The notes beneath the pieces were generated by a model, which saw only the letters and a program-made list of their open reading frames with translations, ran no database searches and was not told the DNA's origin. Shown one piece after another: positions 12,301 through 25,347 of a stretch of DNA of 64,000 nt. Origin of the DNA: Lingula anatina (lineage: Eukaryota; Brachiopoda; Lingulata; Lingulida; Lingulidae); assembly GCF_001039355.2 (NCBI RefSeq), contig NW_019774624.1:1347245-1411244 (forward strand), given 5' to 3'. The first letter of the stretch is position 1. Every line of letters starts with the position of its first letter. The position numbers and the translations under genes are program-made.

Positions 12301-15300
12301 ATTAGGGAATAGGGTTCACTTACATGTTCCAATAAACCATAATGCTTTTTTCAATGCCGATTTCTTCTTAGTAATTGTGCCATCGTCTTCTCCTTTGAAT
12401 TTCAGAACCTTCAATTGCTGCAAATGTATGATCAATGCAATTCAAATGATACCATATCTTAAAAAGTGGCAAAAACATTATGTTATTCAGTCATTTAAAA
12501 ATGGGCAGTAAAATATTCAAAATATGATTTTCTAAAACTCTCAAACATTTATCTATATATATTCAAATGGGCTTTTAAGCATAAAGAACATTATGTACAC
12601 AAAAACTAAAGTGAAACATTCATCAAATTTTAATCTTTGTTGCTCTCGCTGCTTCCAAAACTTTTTTATCCCAAAAATCTCACCTTCAGAAGAGTCAATA
12701 TGACGATGCAGGATATGCCAAGAATCAAATCATAAATACTGAAAATACAAAAATGATGAGCTTGGAGAGATAAATCATTTTTAGATGGATACTACACCTG
12801 ACAATTGCTGTGTAGCTAAGCACAGGTATGTATATAAAATGTTGTTTTTGTTCATTGTTCAAATAGAAGGAGATTGATCTTAGATAAGTAGTAGTGTCGT
12901 TTAAATTTGTCTCTATTCATAACTTTTTCTATTAGTATAAAATGCAAAGTATTATGACAAATTAATTTTTTTAGATCTTACTTAGTAGAATGTATATCTT
13001 CAAAGATATCAATAAGCCCTGGGAAGAATTCACGGTCCACATTTTTCAACCCAAACAATTTCTGAAAAAATAATACATATTAGTAATCAGTAATATTTAA
13101 TGAAAGTAATATTTAATTTAATGTATCAGAAGCATATAGTATTAATGAAATTAATTAAAATATAAATATTTTGTTGCCTGGGTATAATACTGAATGATTT
13201 TACATTTAAAAAATAATTTCCTTCTTACCTTATATCTACATACTACTACATATTTACATGCAAATTTACACAGACAAATATTAACACACAAATTTACAAA
13301 TATCAACATACAATTTTACACAGAGAATTATTTGATCTTCAATTTTTTTGTTTACCTTCAACTGTGACTGTGCAATAGTGACAGCTGCTGCTGAGGTGAA
13401 GCCACTTATCACTGGCAATGACACAAAGTTCACAACAAAACCTGAAAAACCACAGACAGTGCATGAATAATTTATTTTTAACTACAACTAGACAGGAAAG
13501 ATTGTAAATGTAAAGATATCAAATAGGAAAAAACATTTCAACAATTAATTTCAAAAAAATTAATTAAAAACTTTCATAATAAAGCAAATCAGCAAATTTA
13601 AAGTAAACGAAAAAAAAAAACAGTTTGGTACTTATTGGGTAAACATCATCAAAACATAAAAAAACACCAAAAAAAAAAACTATAACTTTTGTACTTGCAC
13701 TAGATATCATATCATGCTGATTTTTAAAAAATAACCTGCCTTTTTACAAAAAAAAAATATATATATATATTATCTGACAGGTATGATGTGAACAAAAGGT
13801 GTGTTAAACAGCGACAGTGGTGATGTCATGGATAAATACTGACTGTTTTGAATGCAGTAATCTGTAAACAGACAGCTTCATAGAGCCAGGTTGACCCAGC
13901 TTGATTGGAAACACAACTTGATATGACTAACCCATGTTAAGTATGCCCAACAGTAGCTGCACTATTCCAGCAAAGAAAGTTAGGATAATGGCATAAGTTG
14001 CATCATGTTTAACAGGTGCTCTGGTCGTGGCAAAAGAAGCTGTTAACAACGACACCACTGCTGCTGGACCTAAAGCTGCATCTTTGGAAGTCCCCAGAAT
14101 ACAGTAGACAAAACCTCCAATCATTGCAGTGTACAGACCAAACTACAACAAAATATGATAGATGTTTATTTTAAAGGTATGATAAAAACATAAACCACGT
14201 TTGCATGTCAAATAAGAGTGCTTGTAATCACAGACTTTTTTCATCTTGAATCACCCATTAATCAATTCAAAAAAAAAAAACTTGCCTTGCCTGCTTATAC
14301 AGAATGTACTGATGAGGTGACAGTTCAATTTTGTGAGACAAGTGAAATTGTTTTCAAGAATTCCAAGAACATGAAATAAATGACTGAATAAATTAAGTAT
14401 GGATAAAAGAAAGTAATAAACAAAGTGAAAGACCAGGAAATAATGAGAAATAAAGTTACCTCCACAGGAAGTTCCGCCAGTTGGGCATATGCCAAAGCTT
14501 GGGGCAATACTGTCAGACCAACTGTAAAGCCAGCAATCAAGTCACCCTGGAGATGTGGAAGCCTAAAAATATATTTAATAATGATAATAATAATATTTTA
14601 TTAAGATTGCATCCCAGTGAGTTAAAAGTTGTAAATAAAACGATAAGAACATTGCAATAATAATAAAATGCTACATGTTTCAATGAAACTAAGTTAAAAG
14701 ACTGCTACTTGAGCTTCATATTTTAACAGTATGTTTTTTTTTCTGCACAAAGTGAGCAGTTTATAAAGAAACACAATTACTGAGTCTTTTAGATATGTCT
14801 CACATTCCATTTTAATTACTTAATGAGAATATTTCTATTTACCAAAATATAGTTTGCATTTTAATAGCAAAGTCCCTTAATCAGATAGATTGCATTTTAG
14901 GAAAGGAATGCTTTCAGACATAGAGAGCAGAAAAACTATTTCATAATTAGTCAACCTACAGACTAGTCAAATTCTTGAGATTTTGTCTTCCTCTGCAACT
15001 TAAGTTTTAAATGATTCACGTATATAGTTACATGTTTATTTGCTGTGAGTTTGGTTCAAATGGCAGGTGATACATTCCAAGCTGACACCTTCTTTGTCAA
15101 AATCACTATACCAAGGTTACCTGGCAAAGGCTTTCTGATTTCAGTCTCCCATTTATAATGAATTATTGCATACTTTCAAGTTTATCTCAGAAATCTTGTA
15201 CTAAGTGTGCTATCTTGATAATATCAAAAATCTCAACTATTCCATTGGTTATGGTCCTTAAAATATTCTAATAATTTGGTTTCCAAGTTAAAACACAAAA

Positions 15301-17104
15301 TGACATTGGAATATGTTGCTATGCAATTTTTATCCAATAATTTGTTTTGTCCCACAAAGCATATTATGAAAAGGATTACATTATTAATTTGATCATGCAA
15401 AAATACAATAAAATTATCACCAATCACTGGAAAAATATCATCATCTTTGATGAAATGGCATGAAATAGCTAATTTTTTATCAATTCATAAAAAAGACTTC
15501 AAAACAAAGCAATTGCTATTGAAGTCTTTCAAAGTTTTTTTCTGTGCAGTTGCTGAATGGAAGCAAAAAAAAGGGTACTTAAGAGACAAACAATTCTATG
15601 CACATAGAGCTAAGAGCTTAGAATGTTAACCATGCACAAAGTAATAAAGTGTTACGTGTATATAAGCATTACAAATACAAATCCGGCCCAGAATATAAGA
15701 AGTTCATTGTGTCACTGACTAATTCTGCTTTGTGGTTAGCTTCAGTGTTTCATGCAAACAAATTGGCTGGCAATATTCAATGCATCAAATGCTTTGGCCT
15801 GAAGATATTCCTGGTTGAGATTTTTATTGCAGTCTTTTTGTATGACTTAATCACAATAAATGCCAATACAACAATGTTTAAGTCAACATCTGAATAATGC
15901 CTGAAAGGAAATTCAAGGCACTTAAATTTCAGGAGTTATAACCAACTTTATGCAATGACAATCATTCTAACCATTATAAACATTGATTTCAGGTTTGATA
16001 ATATCATTGATAATATAAAAAGCATGACTTCTGCTTATTTGAAAAACTAGAATGTAGGCAAATCTAGAATTTAACTTTGGCATCTGATATAAAAATGTAC
16101 TGCCGAAACAAGAAAGATGATACAACTTAATGGGTAGCCAACTGGGGCCTTCAATTTCAATCTTATTTGTTGTTAGCAATATCACAGTGGCGGATTTAGG
16201 GGGGTGTCAGGGGGGTCCAGACCCCCCCTCCAATTTCTGAAAACACACCAATGGTCCTCTCTTGAAATTAGAGTTTTTACTTGCTGAATCTTAGTATTAA
16301 AACGTACCAAACGGCTCCCTTCACCCTCTAAAATGCCAAAATTTTTCGTGGCCCTTCATTGGGCCTGAACCCCACGCCAAGGGGGTTGGCTTTGCATCTG
16401 CAGACCCCCCTTCAAATAATCCTGGATCCACCCCTGTTTTCATACAATTTCCCTCAATATTATACTTGATAAGCAGCATTTAAAAAAGACATTGCTGAGT
16501 CTTGTTTGTTTGTGATTTTAAAATTTCTAAATTAAAATAACAGAGATTATCATTTTAATACCAAATCTCTAAAATCTACCATTTAGATTGATCACAACAC
16601 ACATACAGGGGTATACTGATACAAGTGTGGGTTGCCAAGCAATGAGAAAAAAACAAATTACATAACAATTGTTGATTTTGTTCACTGTGAAACCTATGTG
16701 AGGCCTTCCATGATGACAATAAAAAGAAGAAAAGTTTATTGCACTTTAATTTATACACCAGAGAGAGCGGGTGGCAATGTACCTTTAGATAGAAATACTG
16801 TTCATAACATAGAAATACAGAAAATAAAATAAAAACAATGATGAATACTAAATCTAAAATATTCCATTGCAAATCACTGATAGTAAATTTTGGTTTGTGC
16901 TGAATACTGTAACAGCAATGTTTCTTATTTCCATAGATTAGCTCAGATACTTTGGATGAGTGAATGATGATGAATGAATGTAAAAAACGCTGCCCATACT
17001 TACCTGTACTTGGGTATCCATGTTATAATGGGAAGTTTCTTCTTCCAGTTCTTCACGGTCCAACAATTTTTGCAGCATTTTGTGACTGGGTTTGGTACAG
17101 ACAT
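6308..17104 (-). CDS. SLC26A11: SLC26A11-like sodium-independent sulfate/anion transporter
   Basis: This is a multipass SLC26-family anion transporter, predicted at 692 residues (the human protein is about 606). Coding exons on the minus strand are 17104-17004, 14562-14460, 14142-13932, 13441-13356, 13061-12982, 12738-12684, 12417-12324, 12105-11924, 11679-11607, 11288-11238, 11064-10948, 9055-8915, 8793-8735, 8376-8305, 7962-7882, 7692-7596, 7107-6971 and 6646-6308. All phases join with GT..AG introns. Family signatures visible are [20 protein letters not shown] (first helix), [51 protein letters not shown] and [21 protein letters not shown] domain spans about residues 476-640 ([20 protein letters not shown]). 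The last exon adds an acidic, serine-rich tail. The start is the first ATG after a splice acceptor at 17131. Exact substrate is inferred from the family. Confidence 0.93.
7279..7318. repeat. (TTTG)n microsatellite
   Basis: About ten TTTG units lie in the intron between the exons ending at 7596 and starting at 7107 of the SLC26A11-like gene. Confidence 0.85.
9376..10965 (+). repeat. Intron 11 repeat (copy 2 of the pair with 1551-3785)
   Basis: This repeat fills most of the intron between exons 11 and 12 of the SLC26A11-like gene and matches 1551-3785 in the same orientation. It lacks both insertions of the left copy and so preserves two empty sites (near 10015 and at 10086-10088). Similarity seems to run up to the exon 11 boundary. 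Confidence 0.65.
16190..16437. mobile_element. Fold-back MITE with G-rich and C-rich ends
   Basis: It begins CAGTGGCGGATTTAGGGGGG and ends near ATCCTGGATCCACCCCTG, so the ends are inverted repeats of the common CAGNGGCGGAT type seen in non-autonomous hAT elements. It lies in intron 1 of the SLC26A11-like gene. No 8-bp flanking duplication was found. Confidence 0.5.
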
Positions 17105-18579
17105 AATTCTCCAAGCTCTGTCTTCAACAATCTAAGTAAAATAGATTACCAATGATGTAAATAGAATTCTTCATCCTATGTTTTTGTAGCACTTAAAATT
17201 ATATGACAGTGGTTATGAAAACTGATGTTTTGTATAATGAAAAGTGCATATGCAATTTTATAAATAAACGATGAAAAATAAATGAATTGCATAGAAAGAA
17301 AACACTATACTTACACTAAATCTCTAAAAAGCACCTTTTTCTTTCACCCCTTTGAGAATTAAATAATGACGAAATCTATATCCTTCCACTAAAAAATTAA
17401 ATAGATGCTCATTTAACTTATGCTGATTTTTACACAAGGAATCTCATTTAGAAGCTCTGATGCATGACTGTGAGTTCTTGTTGCAGAATAAGGTTGCCCA
17501 GGGCATCCAACCCTTATATACCCAACCCAGGCCGATTCAACTGCAACTGAGATAAGCTGTACGAAAATGCTCTCCTTTTTTTTTTTTTTTTTTTTTACCA
17601 TGTGACATTCCCTAGCATGATGTCATGTTTTAAAGGTATGGTAAAGTACATTAACTACGTCACCACAACTGGGTCTATCAAAGAAAAATGCCGACATTCA
17701 TGGTTTTTTAAACAGTAAATGTTAAGGAAATTGCAATAAACAATATGTTTTTTTCAAAGATTTACAATTTTTTTCAGAGAAGAATGTGATGAAGTATTAT
17801 TAACCTTCAGGACAACAATTTCAAAACAATACATGGAGTGAAAAAAGGTACATGTGATTAATGACTGAAACTTAACTGATTCTAATGCAGTTAAATGGTA
17901 TCAAAAGAATGAACATTCTGTTAAACCATTCATACCTTTTGTTTTTATGGAAATTTTTATGGAAATTGTTTTCAGTTTTGGCACAGTCATCTTGAACCCT
18001 CGATCCTGTCTCACCACACACAAATGTGGGGTGCGCATGGACCTCATCCAAATTACAACATGTAAACTTGTATCAATTACGTATACATCTAGCACAAACT
18101 AACTTAGACTTAATTAAACTGTTTTTTTGTTGAATCACAGGCACAGTGGTTAACCCATGGGTACATTACAGAAATTGTGGGGTTTGAAGACAACTATGGG
18201 ATTTTATGTACTTTCAGACACTTTTTAAAACTTTTTTCTTCAATAGCATCTCAGTTTGTATGGGCCTATTAGACTCTTACGCCAGTGACAATTTAACATA
18301 CTATTTACCCAAGTCTGATTACAAAAACCAGTGTTTCACAATTTGTCTAGATTTTTATTTTTCATTTGTTTTCTGAAATGTACACAATCATCATCCACAT
18401 ACCAAAAAATGTGTTTTCTTAAAAATAAAGCACACAGATTTAGAAGTCTATCATTAAAAAAATTAAAAAAAAAACATTATTAAATATTAGCTATGGTTTT
18501 TAAAAAGTCCTTGAAATCACCTGTTTATCCTGAAATTTAGGTCCCATTCTTCTTACAACAAACTATACCTGTGTAATGT

Positions 18580-19410
18580 TAGATAGACATGATGGCAGTT
18601 ACCTTCAAGTAAACAACAACAAAACTGTTTTTCTTTTTTGCTCAATGACCTGGCTGTTTATTTATGGTGTCTTTACTAGTAATAAAACATCAAGAAAGGG
18701 TTTCTGCATACTTGCAAGTTGATAAAATTACTTTTATATATTTGCTTAAGCAATGCACACAATTTCTGGTTGAACATTATACTCACTAATCTATCAGAAT
18801 TTCTTTGAAACATACATATTGTTTCGTTTTTGTTTTTTTTATTTTAATGGAAAAAAGTGGCATCTTCTTTTATCATGACAAAGGTGCCTGGAATCTGGAA
18901 ACTGGGCCAGCCTTTATGCCCATTTGCTGAATAATTTGGACCAAGCTAACTACAAGTAAACAACCACAAAACTGTTTTCTTTTCTTTTTGCTAAGTGGCC
19001 TGGTTAATTGTTTATTAATGGTGTCTTAACAAGTAAGCCAACAAATATAAAAAAAAAGAGTACAAGGAGAAAGTTATAGGCATTTGCGCACTTTTGTACA
19101 ACGAGCTTGAGAGCTGGTGGTACACATGGTTTAAGTCATGACCCATCTAGTCCGCTGGCTGCAGCCGGCTCCATGTCATGTCAGCCAATACAAAGAAAGA
19201 TTAAGCTCATTCAAGTTAAATGGTAGCCATGGATGTATCTGGTTTAGTTGTGAATACTCTAGTTATAATTACTTTTATTCAATGGCATAAGCAATGAACA
19301 CAGGATCTGGTAGGGAATATTCACAAATTTTTTCAGAATTTCTTTGAAATCTGGGTATATTTATTTTATTTAGCAAAGTGGCACCTTCTTTTACAAAGAA
19401 CAATGCATGT
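18580..19410. repeat. Diverged tandem duplication
   Basis: Blocks at about 18600-18890 recur in the same order at about 18945-19400. Examples are CAAGTAAACAACNACAAAAC, TATGGTGTCTTNA and TCAGAATTTCTTTGAAA followed by AAAGTGGCANCTTCTTTTA. Divergence is substantial, so this is an old duplication or two copies of one transposon. It lies in intron 1 of the SLC26A11-like gene. Confidence 0.5.
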
Positions 19411-20998
19411 GAAATTTGAAAATCTGGACCAACATAGGTCATACAGGTCTTACTACTCCATACAAATCCAATCTAACTGCACAACAGACACAAAGATTAA
19501 GCATTTATACACCTAATTCTGTTTATGAAGATAAGCATGTTGCCAAAAAATTGATACATTTTCTGCTTTACTTGGGTTTACAAATAGAGACAGTGGACTG
19601 TGTTAGTCATGCATATACTACCTAGACATAAACTGCAGAAACCCCCAGAATATTTCAAATTTCTTGATCCATTATTTAGCCTTATATGTACATTGTACTA
19701 TAAACAGTATAAATCCCCATAAATCACATGTCAAATCACCCAGGTAAGTGTAATTCCAGGTATGTTTCACAATTCAAAACATTACCAGATAACCAAGTAT
19801 AGGCATGCAAAATGGGCGAATACTAAATTCAGAGATAATACAATGTTTCATTACAATCACACTGCAAGATAACCAAGTTTGGGCATGTGATTCAATAAAA
19901 ACAAATTCCAGTGATACTCAGAATGGTTTTGTTACTCACAGCTATTTAGGAATTCTGTTATGTTGGTTTTTGCATGCAGATCATCATTTATCCTCTTTCT
20001 GACTTGAAAAATTGTTTCAAGGGGGAATTTTTTCCTTTTCTTTACTTTTCTTTGTTTATTTATTTATTTAACATTTTGAAAAAGTAAACATCCATATATA
20101 TAAATACAATTAAGCATTTGTTGCTTTGCATTAAATGTCATTTTTCTCTAAATGAATCATAACATGCAAGAATTTTTCTGGTCATGTCCATTATGAAAAA
20201 TGATATTATGACTCAAATGAAAGCAAAAAACTTTGCATGTTTCACAATCTATGACTACACTCTTTATTGAATGTATTCATTTATCATATATACCTGGTTC
20301 TGGGTGCTTGAAGGCCTACAATACACATGCAAGCAGGTTATTTGTACTGCCTGCGGTATTCATCTGGCCTTGCAGGGTGATTGAAGGAAAAGGATAAACT
20401 AATAATGGACCCTCAGAATGGAAAAAGCAATAACTTTGTAATACTGCTATCCCCAAAAGATTTATCTTTCAAAAATAACTAGGGAGTTAGGGTTGGCCAA
20501 CTGTTTTGAATCACTTTACGAGGTTCTTGGTATATTTTTGTAAAACATTACAGCTAGATGACTTGGAATGACCTCCATTTTTTTTCTTTTCAGCTATGGT
20601 TCAAAATGACTTTCAAGTTCAAAATGGGGTGGTAACCCTATAAAATAGGTAAATATGGTAAATTTTCCCCCTACTTTCACCAATTAGTAGCTAGGTTACC
20701 TGAAATCTGTGTTCATAGTTAAAACACAAAGTACATGTAGATCTTAATTATACCACTCCAGACAAGCTAGCAGTCCACATATCAAATATCTGGACAGTTT
20801 TGCAAAGGTGCTCAAAACGATGGTAGACTTTGAAAAAAACATGCATACTTAAGTGTGGGTAAAGTGTTTTTAATTTTCCCAGGTTGTTGCTGTGTTATGG
20901 GGAGTGTCTGGATATAGTTAACCTCAGGAAAATTATATTAGTTACATATGAGTTTTTGCAGTTTTGGGCATCTTTAATCCTTTTCACTTTTTTCAGTT

Positions 20999-21003
<5 letters not shown>

Positions 21004-21078
<75 letters not shown>
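21004..21078. repeat. (TA)n tract followed by poly-T
   Basis: About 37 TA dinucleotides are followed by a T run. The open frame of alternating Ile-Tyr here is a repeat artefact. Confidence 0.95.
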
Positions 21079-21095
<17 letters not shown>

Positions 21096-21529
21096 CAAAA
21101 CGGGCCCTCTCGAGGAAATCAAAATACTGTTGATTCTTTCCTTATTGCTTTAAGCTAGGGCCCTATTGGTGGGTCCTAGTGTAATGAAAGGCAAAATACA
21201 CGCCAGTGTTCGTAGAATCATTGCTACTGGTTGTGCCACATAAATTTGTGATATCACATCTGTAGCATCACTGTAAACTGGTAGATTTGTTCCCTTGACA
21301 GATCATGACTCTGAGATAATATCAGATATATTCTGTCTGGAGTTATTTCCATAGCAATATCTAGCACTTTATAGCAGTGTGAACAGTCGAACTTGTTTTT
21401 AAAAATAAAAGTAATGATAATCATAAGTATAGCACAAATGCACACCGGCCAACGCACACAATTAACACGCACGTCACATACACGAAACAGCTGGGATCAA
21501 CGAGGTCTCAAAGAAGAAAGTGGCTTACC

Positions 21530-21881
21530 CTAGTGCTGCCGAGTCGAATTACTCATTTTACGTTTACCATCTTAGAGTACGCAAGTGGTTCTAATGAACC
21601 GTGTTTGTGAGCGTAGAGCAAACCGAAGTTAGGAACGTAACGTTAATATTTGCTGTAATTTAGATTTTATATTCAGTTTGATATTTTGCTGAGGTCATGG
21701 TGGTCTTTACTCTATTTTATTCCTGCGCAACCAAAATACGTTTTACCTCTCCTAATGTGAGGTTATATTTTGAATGGTGCTTCAGAAATAATCATCTGGC
21801 CTCTTGAGTACAGGCTGTTATTAGGAACCAAGCACAGGTTTACACGTGCTCTCATTTCCGAAATAGGTCATCAGTCATGTG
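21530..21881. promoter_or_regulatory. Putative bidirectional promoter, SLC26A11-like / LRMDA-like
   Basis: Only 352 bp separate the donor of the presumed untranslated SLC26A11 exon (minus) from the LRMDA start codon (plus). The stretch has more CpG dinucleotides than its surroundings (for example around 21600-21650 and near 21725). No clear TATA box is placed for either side. Head-to-head spacing plus CpG content suggests a shared promoter; this is inference. Confidence 0.5.
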
Positions 21882-24800
21882 ATGTCAACAAGCGGAATGG
21901 CCGAGAAGGAAGAGGAGCAGAATAGAGAAAGTAAAAATGCCGAAGAAACCGTGGCAGTAACAGTTCAAAATGGTCAAGTAAGTACCTCATTTAAACCAAA
22001 AATATATGTTAGATATCATGAAACATTATGAACTATATCTCTGACATGTGAGCTGACTGTATTCCAAAAACAATTTTAAAAATTACATTCGTTAAAAAAT
22101 TTCCTACAAGGGACCTTTGACCGGCTTAATTATAACTATTTTCGGCCTTACATGCTCTGCTTCAGTTAGCACGAAATTTCATGCGGTAGCACTCTTTTTT
22201 TATTGTCTCTTATATGTGCTCTTTGTATAAATAATTAACATTTGACTATTTGAACGACTTTGATTGATACGCCTTGCAAGCAGCTAAACTTATCTTTCTT
22301 GGTGAAGGATTTGCCTAAGGACTTGCTCTGCTACTGACTTACTTGCAGTAACTTATTAGCAGACCAACACCTTACAATGAAGAAACAAAGGATTTGAATA
22401 ACAAACATTGTTTTGACCTGACAGACTTTTACGTGATACAGAGACACAAAAACATCAGCTCACAATAATTCTCAGCATCTTACTACTGTATGAATATAAG
22501 GATCGATGTCACGTACTGCAAGAGCCAGTAGAGGTCAATAATTGGATGAATATGCAAAGCAAACAGCATTGTTTCAACTGATACTCCCCAGATTGTTCTG
22601 GTATTTGTGCACATGCAGTTACATCCATACATTGGAGTGATTATGCCATGCGCACACAGCACTAGAAAGGCTTAGTGGCTTTAGTGGGCTTTTACGAACT
22701 TGGGTGATGGATAACTTTAAGTGATTTAAGCATGGACCATACTAGTAGAATATGTTCAAGGCACAAGAGGGTTGGTATCTGATGCACTGAGCACACAAGC
22801 AGTCATGCACAAGCTGATATGAGCCAGATATATATATCTGCTTTATACTTACGTAAGAGTTTATTTTTTAGTGTAAACTGAATCATTATCAAGGTGAACT
22901 CTTCACTCACTTATGTAAGGGAGTGCTTAGGGATCATATCCACTTCCTAAAGTCAATTGTATATGTAGTCATTACAATATTGCTGTAGGCTGTTGACTTG
23001 TTAATCAATGTACAACCTCAAGTACATATTTTTTGTCATTATCTAAATCCACCGCACCCCACATCACCATTTTTCTTTTTAATGATTATTTTTCTCATCC
23101 CTCCTCCCCCCTACCACTTAAATTTGTATCTTGGACTCCCTTCAAGATCCAATTCGCACAGTGGGCATTGCTACTTTCCTAAAATATTTTTGGCTTGTAT
23201 TCACTTTACTAGATTATTTCAATAATAATTTTTATAATTAAGATTTGATAATAGTGATGTTTTCTGTCTTTTTACTCATGCATTTTATTTCAACTTGTAT
23301 ATTGTTTCTACTTCCAGCTTTCCTTCATGGGTTATGACTGTGACAGAATTCCTGACCATCTCGCCAAATCATATGGTGCTGTGACAAGGACATTAGACTT
23401 AAGCTTTAATAGAATCAGGTGATTTAAACATATTGTATCACCATTCAGAAATAAACTATTTAGGTACCTTAGGATATGAATGAACATTAAATAAAGTCAT
23501 TTTATTTAATTTCACGTTAGAATTTCAATGGGCAGAGTAAAATTGCATGGATTTTGATCGATTAGAAAAAAAGTTTGAGAATTATAATTACGAACAATTT
23601 CAAAAACTTATGATGTAATGTGAATTTTTAAATATTTGCCATTTACTTAATTTTAGTACTCTGGATGGACTAGAAAATTTTCCAAATTTAGAAGAACTTA
23701 TCTTGGACAACAATGAAGTTGATGACAGCATTAATATCCCACAGATGACAAAACTTCATACAATCAGCCTAAATAAGAACAGAATATCCTTTGATCAAAA
23801 TGCAATATGATTGGATGTTTGAATGTGTTAAATAAGATTATAAGTACTATATGAAATCACCATTTATTTCATTATGGAACTTTCATCTAGATTTGACTAC
23901 TTATATTAATTTGGATCTTTAATTCTTTTCTTTAAAACAAGAAAAATAGGTTTAAATTCCTTATTTGGCCATCTTTCTTTAACTTATATAACATATCAGA
24001 TTTAGAAAGCCTTCTGGAACAAATCAACAAGAATTGCCCCTCACTAACATTCCTCAGTTTACTAGGAAATGTGGCATGCCCAAATCAGCTGTCAAGTTTA
24101 GACAAGGATGATGACGATTACAGGAGATACAGGTGAGTTGTTTATGTAGATGGCATTGAAATATTGTTTGTCATTGTAAGGATGTTTCAATAAATAATCA
24201 AAACATTTTTTTTCATTTTTGTATTAGAACAGAAAAATAACTTGAATATTCGTTATCTGTAAAGTTTTCAACTATTTTTTTGACAAATTAAAGCAACTTG
24301 AGAGCAAATCATAGATATTACAAATTACATCATATGTTAAATCACTTTTTGCCATGAAGTTCAAAGTTGACTGTGTTCCAGAATGTAGATTTTGCATCAT
24401 CAGTGAACACTTCTGTTGGATACATTTTCTTACCATTTTGTAGAATGTATGTATTGTATCGTGTACCTCGTCTAAAGTTTCTGGACTCATCACCAGTCAA
24501 AGAAGCAGAACGGGCTGAAGCAAAGAGGCAAGGTGCCTTCTTGAGTGTTGTTCGTCCAGCAGATACAGAGGTTGGTGAATTTTTTATATTGCCATATATA
24601 ATAATAATCACAACTTCGCCTAATAAATTGTTTTTTTTTTCTGTTAAAGGCCCCAAAAGAAGACATTATCTTCTTTGAAATTTGCACATTTTTAAATTTT
24701 GGGTTTTGTTCTAATTTTGACCAGTTACATTGCTATTAGCTCTTGTTCACTGTGTCAAATGAGAAAGTATTGTAAGAGGCCTACTGACAAACCTAATGAA

Positions 24801-25347
24801 TGAATTCAAAAGTAAAAGTATGACAAATGCCTGGAATATTTGTATTAAATGTTAGTACACTATTTTTGTAGCCCATAATATGTATATTAAATGTTAGCAT
24901 GCTACTTTGTAGGATGATAACCCAGATATGGAAAGTCCTACAGCATCACAGTACACACCCCTCTCTACATCCCTGAGAGAGGGAGGGGGGAAAGGAGGTA
25001 AAATTAAGATATGGTTATCTTATTACAAATATCTTTTTACTTGAAAAGGAAAAGAAACCACTTGTTATTTGAAGAAAGTATAAATTTCACTATTTTTTAT
25101 TAATTGTTATACACTTTTTGCATATTTTGTAAGAGTTTGCATTCATCCAAATATGTCAGCAAACTTGTAGACTCTTATGTCTAAATGTGGTTTATGTTCA
25201 ACATTTGACCTCTAAAATGAAAAGCACCATTGACTAATAGATCTTTCTGTTTTATTATTGTTTACAGGTGTCCTTGGAGTTAGCAAGTATGTGTACTATG
25301 GGAGGCATTCAGAGGGTAACAGATTTATCAAAAACAACGACTTATGA
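21882..25347 (+). CDS. LRMDA: LRMDA (C10orf11)-like leucine-rich repeat protein
   Basis: The predicted protein has 251 residues from seven exons: 21882-21977, 23318-23418, 23657-23783, 23993-24132, 24444-24570, 24913-24997 and 25268-25347. Leucine-rich repeats occupy about residues 45-130 (TLDLSFNRI, NLEELILDNNEV, LHTISLNKNRISDLESLLEQ). A capping segment follows (SLTFLSLLGNVACPN, DDYRRYRMYVLYRVPRLKFLD). The C terminus has the family signature YTPLSTSLRE...VSKYVYYGRHSEGNRF, which matches what I recall of vertebrate LRMDA. An acidic, Glu-rich N-terminal extension of about 32 residues precedes the repeats, and a second in-frame ATG lies at 21897. Intron 3 is an AT-AC intron; the others are GT-AG. 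Human LRMDA is linked to melanocyte differentiation and oculocutaneous albinism type 7. The invertebrate role is unknown. Confidence 0.92.
23784..23992 (+). other. U12-type AT-AC intron in the LRMDA-like gene
   Basis: The intron begins ATATCCTTT, the minor-spliceosome donor consensus, and ends with AC. Ten bases before the end lies TTCTTTAAC (23975-23983), one mismatch from the U12 branch-point consensus TTCCTTAAC. Removing exactly these 209 bases joins AAGAACAGA to ATATCAGAT, giving NKNRISDLESLL in frame. No GT-AG alternative keeps this conserved motif. Confidence 0.92.

Larger units (their letters stand above)
17105..21529 (-). other. 5' untranslated exons and first intron of the SLC26A11-like gene
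   Basis: Coding exon 1 has 27 untranslated bases back to an acceptor (TTTTACTTAG) at 17131. Upstream on the minus strand, GCACTAGG|GTAAGC gives a donor at 21529, consistent with an untranslated first exon in the CpG-containing block at about 21530-21650. The 4.4-kb intron holds a poly-T run (17577-17596), an internal duplication near 18.6-19.4 kb and a long (TA)n tract. No other exon was recognised in it. Confidence 0.45.

Noticed and set aside
16190-16437. 8-bp target duplication for the fold-back MITE
   Set aside because: The flanks CAATATCA and TTTTCATA do not match, so the hAT assignment rests only on its ends.
16964-17155. 63-codon plus-strand frame at the first SLC26A11 coding exon
   Set aside because: It is antisense to the coding exon 17104-17004.
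20964-21158. Open frame with an Ile-Tyr run
   Set aside because: It is translation of a (TA)n microsatellite. The same applies to the frame at 30636-30866.
24272-24656. Minus-strand open frames overlapping LRMDA exon 5
   Set aside because: They are antisense to a recognised, phase-consistent exon and resemble no known protein.
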